The notes below the pieces were generated by a model. It was given only the letters and a program-made list of their open reading frames with translations. It did not search any database and was not told the origin of the DNA. A stretch of DNA of 12,402 bases, taken from Verrucomicrobiota bacterium (GTDB lineage Bacteria > Verrucomicrobiota > Verrucomicrobiia > Opitutales > Seribacteraceae). The DNA is taken from the NCBI GenBank assembly GCA_014382645.1, contig JACNJI010000321.1:1-12402 (forward strand), written 5' to 3'. Made by a program: the position numbers and the translations under genes. Below are positions 1-6,140 of the stretch, piece after piece. Each line of letters begins with the position of its first letter. Position 1 is the first letter of the stretch.

Positions 1-952
1 CCGTAGAAAGGCTCAGGTAGGGGAGATTTCCGGAAGCAGATAGGGCACTGATGAAAGCCATTAGGGGGAAGTGGATCACATAAAGAGAAAAAGAACATCC
101 CGCTAGGTGTTTTAATAAGGATCCCAAGAAAGTCTTGCGATCATCACTTAGCTTGAACCAACGACTACAACCGAAAATCAATAGACCAAGGGCCATTGCG
201 GTCGAATAGTCGTCGAAGTATTTGGCGGAATAAAAAAGGGGTGGCAAACCAAGCCCTTGTATATCCCAAGGATGCCAGTGGCTCCAACGCTCGGTCATTC
301 GATGAATAAGAAATCCAGTGCTTGGAATTATAAGTAGCAAAGATATTATGGTGTTGGTTCGCCAGTATTTACAAGCCTTGTAGGCGAATACTCCGACCAA
401 CCAACAAGGAAAAAGAAGAAGAACTTTGGGGCCGGCGAGAAGAGAGGCGATGGCGCCAGCAAGAATCTTTTTTTTAAGGGTGGGTAGAAGCATAATCAGA
501 CCGAAAATCAAATAGTAGAAGAATTCGTACGACAAGGACCAGATCGGACTGTTTGAACCGGGGCGAACACTGAGAAACCAGCATTCGTTTAGAAAGGAAG
601 CGGAAACAAGATATTTTACCAACATGTGGTCACCCCCGAAAATGGATTCGTAGGTGGTCGCATTCATGCTCCTACCCCAGTAGTCGAGGGCACATCCGAT
701 AGCTAAGGCGGGGATGACTACTGTCCAAAGTCGAGTAAGCCTTGCGAAAAGATACTGGTTGAAGTTCAAGTCCGGCTTGTTGTCGACCGACCAACTAATC
801 ACGAAGCCGGAAAGTACGAAGAATACGATGACGTAATCTTGACCGTTCTGTGGTCCGATAGAGCTTGGGCCAAAAAACCAATGAAAATTCGTGTGGCCAA
901 GAAAAACGGCAAGAGTCGCTGTAATGCGCAATAGATCCAAGAATCCCCTCAT
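1..952 (-). CDS. Acyltransferase family 3 (OafA/YrhL-like) integral membrane protein, 3' end cut by window edge
   Basis: A reading frame without stops runs from an ATG at 952 down to the left edge (317 codons seen), so the C-terminus is missing. The protein begins with the family's first helix, carrying Arg9 and the Gly-His pair at residues 19-20 (the His is the presumed catalytic residue of acyltransferase-3 proteins). The FFVLSGF motif follows at about 44-50, then a basic ARLTRLW segment at 70-76 and WSLSYEFFYY near 135-145. Many hydrophobic helices follow, consistent with a 10-TM inner-membrane enzyme. The family moves acyl groups, often acetyl, onto sugars of exopolysaccharide, O-antigen or peptidoglycan. 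It lies 90 nt after the exosortase stop on the same strand, so it is probably the distal gene of that operon and may decorate the glycan made by the locus. The family call is firm; the substrate is unknown. Confidence 0.88.
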   Translation of the reverse strand, partial: MRGFLDLLRITATLAVFLGHTNFHWFFGPSSIGPQNGQDYVIVFFVLSGFVISWSVDNKPDLNFNQYLFARLTRLWTVVIPALAIGCALDYWGRSMNATTYESIFGGDHMLVKYLVSASFLNECWFLSVRPGSNSPIWSLSYEFFYYLIFGLIMLLPTLKKKILAGAIASLLAGPKVLLLFPCWLVGVFAYKACKYWRTNTIISLLLIIPSTGFLIHRMTERWSHWHPWDIQGLGLPPLFYSAKYFDDYSTAMALGLLIFGCSRWFKLSDDRKTFLGSLLKHLAGCSFSLYVIHFPLMAFISALSASGNLPYLSLST

Positions 953-1042
953 GGGCTATATTGCTCAATTGATGGAAGTATTACGATACAGTACTTTTCG
1001 TCCTTGTAAATGCTTCGGATGGGGAAATCCAGTCCGCGCTTT

Positions 1043-2746
1043 TTAGGAATCATCTTGAAGGAATGACAATCGTTCTTTGACTTGACGATGTAGCTTGGCG
1101 ATGGATTCTTCAAGAGATTGTGCATTCGCTATACAGAGAGCGAGCATGGTGCCTCCGACATTGCGTCGTCCTTCTCTCGAGGCTTGAATTCTACCTCTGA
1201 AATCATACCCACTGGAGGGGAAGGATGGCATTTTGCCTTTAAAGTGCTTATTGGGCCAAAAGCATCTGAACACATGAAGCTTTTTATTCCCTTGCGCGAA
1301 TTCATAAGCTTCGAAAGGAATATGGTAGTTCTGGAGGGGTACGGAAATGGTTTTGGGACGTGTGCCGGGTGCAGGATCAATCTGAACGAGTCCAGTAAGG
1401 GGGAGGCATGCGTCGGGAGAGTGGGTCGAGAGAATTGATGTGCATGCCCCTCCCGACTCCCAATGACATCGGAATCCTTGCCAATATTCCGCTTCCTGAT
1501 TGATAATTGACGAGCCGTCGTAAGGATTAGTTTTCGAGTGAGCCCGCTCTTGCCATTCTACGGATAGGGCGTCCTCATAATGAAGTTGCGCCTCGACCAA
1601 GGACGAAATGGGCTTTTGCTCAGTGACAATGCTTTGATCGGTGAAACTTGTAATTAGCCGGGGCAATTTTTCCATTGATGATTCTCTCCGATCATAATGT
1701 AGATTAGTTGCTGTAAAGATTAGTATAATCCATATGCAAGCACCCATTCCGAAACCTATCGGCGGAGACACCTTTAGGTTTTCCCAATCATTGTGTTCTT
1801 CGTCTTCGGTATTACGATGGTTGTGGGTTCCAGCCATCCGGGCGAGTATGAACAGGACGATAAGAATACCCCCTGATTCAATCCATCCCGCTAGGTCGTG
1901 CAAAGAAGGCGCATCTTGACCGAAGAGTGAGAAAAGGGGGTCGTGCAGGAGGTTTCCATGCCCCTTGATTTTGATGAAGGTGAGTGAGAAAGCCCGAAGA
2001 AGATTTAGGCTCAAGGCAACCACGGTACCGGCTAGGCAAAAGATTATTCTATGGATGATGCCCAAGCGATAGTAGAACCCAAGAAACAGGCTGACTACGA
2101 GTGACGCCTGTAAACCGTGGATACCACTGCAGGCTTCGTCCACACCGACTTGACCGAAAACTCCAATGTCGATCACGTTGCCGAGAAGACGTACCTCGTG
2201 CCCCATGAATAAGAGGATGTTTACGATGAGCGAGGAAACGCGCCCTTGCAACCATTGGGTAAGCTGCAGATCAGTGGCCAAAGGCCAAGGTATTGCCACT
2301 AGAAAGAACAGGATGGGGAAGGCTAGCATTTTAGCCCGATTAAATCCGCCTTGATCATATAATAGGGCAAAGCTAAAGCTTGCTGCACAAATGAAGAGTG
2401 CGACGTTCAGCATGCGCCAGTCCGAATTGGCTTCTCGAATGACCCAAAGAGGAAGTAAGGCGAGAAGGCAAGGGATTCCTAGATAAAGCCAAGCCCTTGA
2501 TTGCGATGTTCGAGATGACTCTCTATCGTGTTCTTCTTTGCTTTTGCTTTTTAGAGCAAGATAAAGACAAAGTATCGGGACGATGAAGCCATGGCTGTAT
2601 TGGTCGTTGAGTGACCAAGTCAGTTGCAGTTGATAGATGAGCATCCCCCAAACTCCGGCAAGAGATAAAATGCCTAGAATTAAGCGAATGTTTGCCTTCG
2701 ACTTTGTTTCTGGAACGGGAGCGGTGAGTTCTACTGAATCGCTCAT
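1043..2746 (-). CDS. Exosortase with fused EpsI-like C-terminal domain
   Basis: This 567-residue inner-membrane protein has an N-terminal exosortase domain (about 20-305) of multiple TM helices. The typical YSHGF motif is at 50-54. The presumed catalytic Cys206 lies in VDEACSGIHGL, Arg251 in LNLLRAFSL and His283 in SLHDLAGW, giving the Cys-Arg-His set of the exosortase/archaeosortase family. A further TM at about 330-348 leads into a periplasmic region of some 220 residues. Its HSPDACLP motif (442-448) and the later VFRCFWPN segment resemble EpsI (DUF3485), which is a separate protein in many bacteria. Exosortases are thought to cleave and sort proteins with PEP-CTERM-like tails to the envelope in species that make exopolysaccharide. 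The ATG overlaps the stop of the upstream TPR gene by 4 nt (ATGA), so the two are translationally coupled. The exosortase call is strong; the EpsI assignment rests on short motifs, and the Xrt subtype cannot be fixed. Confidence 0.93.
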   Translation of the reverse strand: MSDSVELTAPVPETKSKANIRLILGILSLAGVWGMLIYQLQLTWSLNDQYSHGFIVPILCLYLALKSKSKEEHDRESSRTSQSRAWLYLGIPCLLALLPLWVIREANSDWRMLNVALFICAASFSFALLYDQGGFNRAKMLAFPILFFLVAIPWPLATDLQLTQWLQGRVSSLIVNILLFMGHEVRLLGNVIDIGVFGQVGVDEACSGIHGLQASLVVSLFLGFYYRLGIIHRIIFCLAGTVVALSLNLLRAFSLTFIKIKGHGNLLHDPLFSLFGQDAPSLHDLAGWIESGGILIVLFILARMAGTHNHRNTEDEEHNDWENLKVSPPIGFGMGACIWIILIFTATNLHYDRRESSMEKLPRLITSFTDQSIVTEQKPISSLVEAQLHYEDALSVEWQERAHSKTNPYDGSSIINQEAEYWQGFRCHWESGGACTSILSTHSPDACLPLTGLVQIDPAPGTRPKTISVPLQNYHIPFEAYEFAQGNKKLHVFRCFWPNKHFKGKMPSFPSSGYDFRGRIQASREGRRNVGGTMLALCIANAQSLEESIAKLHRQVKERLSFLQDDS

Positions 2747-4533
2747 TGTGAACTGGTGAAGCTATCGGGGAAAAGTGAGGTAAGAGCCTTGCGTTCAGCT
2801 AGACCGATGCTGTCTTTGGTTATACTTGATTCGAGCCGAATAGCTGTTTGGGTGTCTTGATTCTGGCGAAGGACTTGGCTGCATATCAATATCCACGCCG
2901 GTCGTGTTTCACGCCAAGTTCGCCAATCCGATATGTCGCCGAGGGAATCTAGGGCTTTGTCGGGTTCTTCGTTTCGTAAGTGAGCCAGCGCTGCAGTGAT
3001 GCGGAAGCTGCGATCTTTGTTATCGATCAAGAGGCGATTTGTCTTATCGACGAGATCCAAAATTTTGTTTTTTGAAACTGATGGATCAAGGAGTTCGAAA
3101 TACCGTTCTGCGTTCTGCAGCTTGGAATCCTTGCCATGAATTTGTAGCAGTTTAGATATCCAGTAACGAATTTCGTGAAGTTCTGCCGAGGAGGCTCGAT
3201 AGTGTAGAAGTTTTTCCAATGCGTATCGCCTTAACCCTGGCTCATCTGAAATATTCTCTAGGATGTGACAAAGGCTGCGGATATCTCCGCTAGCCTCTAG
3301 GTAACGGCAAGTGGCAAGTACTCGACGAGTATCCTTGCGGACTTCCTTCAGTAGTTGATCTAAATCTGCTGCTGCCTTGTCGAAATCACCAGAGATAGAA
3401 TGAAGGCGCACGGAAATTATGAGCTTCCACTGAGACGAAATGGCGGGTGCATTTGCCAACTCGTTTTTCATGTCATCTCGTCGGTCCAGTACTGCCAGTG
3501 CATTCATTCTAAGCTTGAATAGTTCCTCGTGTCGTCTTGCTCTGGCTGCAGGCAATTTCTTCAATAGAAGCGGGAAGGCTCGCAGGCGTCCTAGCCATCG
3601 GCAATATATTTCAAGCTGACTATTATCGTTTAGGTCGAAAACCTCGGCACATTCTTCGAGCACAGCTCTTTTATCATGTTCTTGACTAGCGGAATCAAAA
3701 CGGAGGGCATGAATGCGAAGAAAATCTATTGGTTTGCTATGTGGGTTGACTTTTAGTAGTTCGAGGCAACGCCCCAGACCTTGATTGGCAATTGGTAGGG
3801 TTGTATGGATCAGGGTCATGTGCCGAATTGCCTCGATGCCTGTTTCGTCTGGTCGCGGGGCAAACTTCGCAAGAAGTCTGCCCGCTTTCCGCAGATATTG
3901 GCTTTGACCTAGGTGTGCGGCAAGTTTTGCGTATAGAAATACTACCTCGGGCGAATTCTCTTTCTTTTGTTCGAGTAATTTACTGACAATCTCTAGTGAT
4001 TCGAGTGGTTTACCCGCTTCGGCCAGGAATTCTGCCTGTAAAAGCTTATGCTCGGAAAAGGATCGCCACTTAGCGTCTTTCTCTAATGCTTCAATCTGTT
4101 TACTTGCGGCGAGCATGGCGAAATCCCTTGGGTTCCTCCCCAGATTTGCATCTCTGTCCCGAGCCACTTGAAGACAGTGGAGAACAAGCATTTCTCGGTC
4201 TTCAGCATTTGCTCCTTCGAGTTGCATTATTTTTTGCCATTCTAGAATGGCCTGCAATGGAGCAGTACGGGTTAACAATTCAACATAGTTTCGCGCCACT
4301 TTTATGTCCTCGGGTAAAAGCAACATAGCTATCTTCGCTTTAAGAATGCCCGCATCAAGGAGACCAGTTGTATTTGCGAGGTTTTCGCTTTTAAACATTT
4401 CGCTGTCTTTTACCAGTGTTTCGGCCTTCCACTTGCGGATTATTGGCAAGTATAAAGGGGCTGAGAAAAAAGCGGTGGCGAAAGACGCCAGCGTAAACAT
4501 GACTATAATATATTTAATCGAGAGATTTCTCAT
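2743..4533 (-). CDS. Membrane-anchored TPR-type helical-repeat protein of the exosortase operon
   Basis: This protein of about 596 residues has one N-terminal hydrophobic segment (about residues 8-30), either a signal anchor or an uncleaved signal. A long, almost wholly alpha-helical periplasmic part follows. It contains Ala/Leu-rich helix pairs of TPR character, for example the FDKAAADLDQLLKEVRKD stretch and LRNEEPDKALDSLGDI near the C-terminus, though individual repeats are degenerate. No catalytic motif is visible. I chose the ATG at 4533; an in-frame TTG lies immediately before it. No clear Shine-Dalgarno sequence is seen for either. The gene overlaps the exosortase start by 4 nt and lies downstream of a leader with an ops-like site. 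TPR proteins (PrsT and others) recur in exosortase/PEP-CTERM loci, where a scaffold role in glycan export or assembly is inferred. The role here is deduced from context, not from sequence alone. Confidence 0.85.
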   Translation of the reverse strand: MRNLSIKYIIVMFTLASFATAFFSAPLYLPIIRKWKAETLVKDSEMFKSENLANTTGLLDAGILKAKIAMLLLPEDIKVARNYVELLTRTAPLQAILEWQKIMQLEGANAEDREMLVLHCLQVARDRDANLGRNPRDFAMLAASKQIEALEKDAKWRSFSEHKLLQAEFLAEAGKPLESLEIVSKLLEQKKENSPEVVFLYAKLAAHLGQSQYLRKAGRLLAKFAPRPDETGIEAIRHMTLIHTTLPIANQGLGRCLELLKVNPHSKPIDFLRIHALRFDSASQEHDKRAVLEECAEVFDLNDNSQLEIYCRWLGRLRAFPLLLKKLPAARARRHEELFKLRMNALAVLDRRDDMKNELANAPAISSQWKLIISVRLHSISGDFDKAAADLDQLLKEVRKDTRRVLATCRYLEASGDIRSLCHILENISDEPGLRRYALEKLLHYRASSAELHEIRYWISKLLQIHGKDSKLQNAERYFELLDPSVSKNKILDLVDKTNRLLIDNKDRSFRITAALAHLRNEEPDKALDSLGDISDWRTWRETRPAWILICSQVLRQNQDTQTAIRLESSITKDSIGLAERKALTSLFPDSFTSSQ

Positions 4534-4787
4534 CAATCGGCTGACTAAAGTTCGGAGTCCATCATTACTTCGACTAAACGATCAGAGGAAACGGTAGAGC
4601 ACCAAACAAAGAGCGATATTTGGAACTATTCCACTTAAGTGCCAAAGTCTGATTTCTGGATTTCATGGTGCTACTTTAGGTACAAGTCCAGATACCCAGC
4701 AACATCCCTCTCGAAGTAGTTCTGCCAGATAGGGATTACGAATCGTTCTTACCCGGATATGCCGTTGATCAAAGCTTTGGTCATGCA

Positions 4788-4817
4788 ATAATAAAGTGGA
4801 ACTTGTCATTAAGTCAA
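4788..4817 (-). promoter_or_regulatory. Candidate sigma70-type promoter for the TPR-exosortase unit
   Basis: On the minus strand TTGACT (4817-4812, 5/6 to the -35 consensus) is followed after 18 nt by TATTAT (4793-4788, 5/6 to the -10 consensus). The expected start is near 4781, giving a leader of about 250 nt. The -35 box shares three bases with the end of the ops-like element. RNA made from this promoter would therefore lack ops, while readthrough RNA from the NusG-like gene would contain it. Prediction by eye only. Confidence 0.42.
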
Positions 4818-4827
4818 GCTACCGCCC
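4815..4827 (-). promoter_or_regulatory. ops-like element (RfaH/NusG-paralogue recruitment site)
   Basis: On the minus strand this reads GGGCGGTAGCTTG. From position 4826 it matches the enterobacterial RfaH ops core GGCGGTAGCGTG at 11 of 12 bases. The flanking sequence from 4832 (GCCAAGGGCGGTAGCTTG) also resembles the 3' half of the JUMPstart sequence found before polysaccharide operons. It lies 62 nt after the stop of the NusG-like gene and upstream of TPR-exosortase, in the orientation of transcription. That is where a specialised NusG paralogue would need to load. The match is seen directly; the function is inferred. The single mismatch falls at the tenth base of the element. Confidence 0.55.
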
Positions 4828-4833
4828 TTGGCT

Positions 4834-4854
4834 GCTTGCGGGTTTCCGCAAAGC
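4834..4854 (-). other. Stable RNA hairpin upstream of the ops-like site
   Basis: Minus-strand GCTTTGCGGAAACCCGCAAGC folds as GCTT-(bulged T)-GCGG, loop AAAC, CCGC-AAGC: eight base pairs with one bulge, six of them contiguous in an alternative register. It starts about 35 nt after the stop of the NusG-like gene and ends two bases before the JUMPstart-like sequence. No U-tract follows on either strand, so it is not a classical intrinsic terminator. It could be a pause hairpin, an RNA-processing site or a factor-dependent attenuator. Confidence 0.4.
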
Positions 4855-4888
4855 CTTCCATATGAACCTGAATGCAATGAACTGTTGA

Positions 4889-5431
4889 TTAACTCACTCT
4901 CATTGGATGAACCTTAGGGAAATCCAATGAATTTTCGTCTATCTCGATTTCGGTAGGTCGACCAAGAAATTCTAAAAGTACTTTAACTCGCTCCCGAGCA
5001 GGAATAAGACGAGTAACCATGCCGTTTCCACCTTGGAAAAGGCCTTCGATTATGGTTACCTCTGATCCTACATGATGGGGGCGATCAGGGATTTCAAGCA
5101 ATCCGTCCACAGTGGTCGCGATTCTCAACTCCTTTATGATTCCGGAATCCACGGGGTCTGGTTTTAGGTTTCGACGAAGTATGTATGCTACACCATGAGC
5201 AAAATGTACGGATCTCATGTTGAGTATAGGATCGAAACGTGCGAAAAGGTATCCTGGAAAGAGTGCTTGGGGAGACGCTGCATTTTTCTTTCGCTGAGAA
5301 ATGGTTTTCGGAAAAAAAACATCAACTCCTTGTATTGCTTTAATCGATTGCGCTGCTGCATTCTCCGCTCGAGGTTTGGCTCTCACGCAGTACCAATTAA
5401 GCTGCCAATCTCCAGTGAGCGCTGGATTCAT
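4889..5431 (-). CDS. RfaH/UpxY-like NusG paralogue (specialised transcription antiterminator)
   Basis: At 180 residues it has the NusG layout. An NGN domain (about 11-112) opens with WYCVRAKPRAE and contains QALFPGYLFARFDP (55-68), followed by a region like RfaH (HGVAYILRRNLKP). A C-terminal KOW domain (about 121-170) carries VTIIEGLFQGGNGMV. It lacks the acidic insertions of some housekeeping NusG proteins and sits in a polysaccharide-type locus rather than beside secE/rplK, so it is a paralogue. Such proteins bind RNA polymerase at an ops site and suppress pausing and Rho termination across long envelope operons. The ATG overlaps the stop of the upstream regulator gene by 4 nt, implying co-translation. 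An ops-like site follows 62 nt after its stop, making the downstream exosortase genes the likely target. Family assignment is strong; the target is inferred. Confidence 0.92.
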   Translation of the reverse strand: MNPALTGDWQLNWYCVRAKPRAENAAAQSIKAIQGVDVFFPKTISQRKKNAASPQALFPGYLFARFDPILNMRSVHFAHGVAYILRRNLKPDPVDSGIIKELRIATTVDGLLEIPDRPHHVGSEVTIIEGLFQGGNGMVTRLIPARERVKVLLEFLGRPTEIEIDENSLDFPKVHPMRVS

Positions 5432-5865
5432 AGTTTTAGGAGTCCGGCCATTGCAGGTAATAGCCTTGAGCTAGCCTTGGTAAGGCGTTTTAGTTTCTCA
5501 ATGCGGATTTGATAAAACTTCGCGTTTTGGGCTTCAATATTGCTGGAATCAATTAATTCTTCCATTCGTCGAATGCGTTCCTTGGCACTTTCGAGATGGG
5601 GCATAATCTCGTCTTTCATGAAATTTGAGAATAGTCTGCGAAATTCTGATTCCGCTAGATAGTGGTCGCGGCGATCGCCCGCAACATACATGGAACGAAC
5701 GGCTTTAAGGGTTCGCAGGTTTTTTAAACCCTGGCTTGCGGAACCAATACTGATACCCAAACGAGAGGCGACTGCGTCCATCGGCAATGGTTTCTCTGAA
5801 AAGTAAAGCAGTCCGTAGATCTCGCCGACCGAGCGCGGCAATCCCATCATGTTCATCAGTCGCAC
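5428..5865 (-). CDS. GbsR/MarR-like winged-helix transcriptional regulator
   Basis: From the GTG at 5865 the product has 145 residues. It carries the GbsR-type helix LPRSVGEIYGLLYFSEKPLP, then a helix-turn-helix (MDAVASRLGISIGSASQGLKNLR, about 29-51) and a wing (VRSMYVAGDRRDHYLAE, about 56-72). A long, charged C-terminal helical region of the kind used for dimerisation follows. The GTG has only a distant purine-rich box (GAGGGA, 12 nt upstream). The frame stays open for 62 codons upstream of it to a TGA at 6054-6052, and the nearest part reads like family sequence (LELEGIDFFVRLMNMMG). However, it contains no ATG, GTG or TTG, so the true N-terminus is uncertain. The gene overlaps the NusG-like gene by 4 nt and faces the divergent sugar transferase gene, so it probably controls this locus. 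Confidence 0.85.
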   Translation of the reverse strand: MRLMNMMGLPRSVGEIYGLLYFSEKPLPMDAVASRLGISIGSASQGLKNLRTLKAVRSMYVAGDRRDHYLAESEFRRLFSNFMKDEIMPHLESAKERIRRMEELIDSSNIEAQNAKFYQIRIEKLKRLTKASSRLLPAMAGLLKL

Positions 5866-6140
5866 AAAAAAATCTATTCCCTCTAACTCAAGCGAGCGAG
5901 TGGAGACTTTAGAAACTTTTTCTTGGATTTTGGCTTTTATTTTCGTGCGAGGTACTAAGTTTAACTTTTCATATGTTTCAAGTAAAAATGAAATTAAGCA
6001 AGTTGATAATTTGTATTTGAGCTTTTGCTTGCTTGAATATCCTGCATGATGTCATTATTTAATAATTATTTAGTTACATGAATGTATCGTTATTTTTGAT
6101 TCGCACGCTTTAACTTTTCCTGAATGTCTTCCCTTTTAAT
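5866..6140. promoter_or_regulatory. AT-rich divergent intergenic region
   Basis: About 275 nt separate the minus-strand regulator gene from the plus-strand sugar transferase gene, and promoters for both should lie here. It is the most AT-rich part of the window. It holds a perfect palindrome AATAATTATT (6061-6070), an inverted repeat TACAT-GA-ATGTA (6075-6086) and a direct 11-mer TTTAACTTTTC (5960-5970 and 6109-6119). A plus-strand TTGAAT (6033-6038) with TTTAAT (6058-6063) at 19-nt spacing is a possible but weak promoter. No hexamer pair is clearly best. The minus-strand half nearest the regulator gene may be coding (see that gene). Confidence 0.5.
6075..6086. promoter_or_regulatory. Candidate operator: 5-bp-arm inverted repeat
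   Basis: TACATGAATGTA is a near-palindrome with arms of 5 bp and a 2-bp centre. It lies 55 bp before the start of the sugar transferase gene and beside a second palindrome (6061-6070). MarR/GbsR-type dimers bind such AT-rich inverted repeats, and the adjacent divergent gene encodes one. Short palindromes are common in AT-rich DNA, so support is weak. Confidence 0.22.

Larger units (their letters stand above)
4534..4888 (-). other. Long non-coding leader between the NusG-like gene and the TPR gene
   Basis: About 355 nt without a convincing gene separate the two coding blocks of the minus-strand unit, although the other gene pairs in that unit overlap by 4 nt or are close. Reading on the minus strand it holds, in order, a hairpin (4854-4834), an ops/JUMPstart-like sequence (4832-4815), a promoter-like pair of hexamers (4817-4788), and then about 250 nt of untranslated leader before the TPR start. 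A 30-codon frame (4666-4574) is present but has no ribosome-binding site. The order suggests a regulatory region for antitermination rather than a degraded gene. Confidence 0.6.

Noticed and set aside
1118..1438. Plus-strand open frame within the exosortase gene
   Set aside because: It is antisense to the EpsI-like domain and has no family features; a shadow of the real gene.
4574..4666. 30-codon open frame on the minus strand in the leader
   Set aside because: It has no ribosome-binding site, no recognisable features and typical chance length; not called as a gene.
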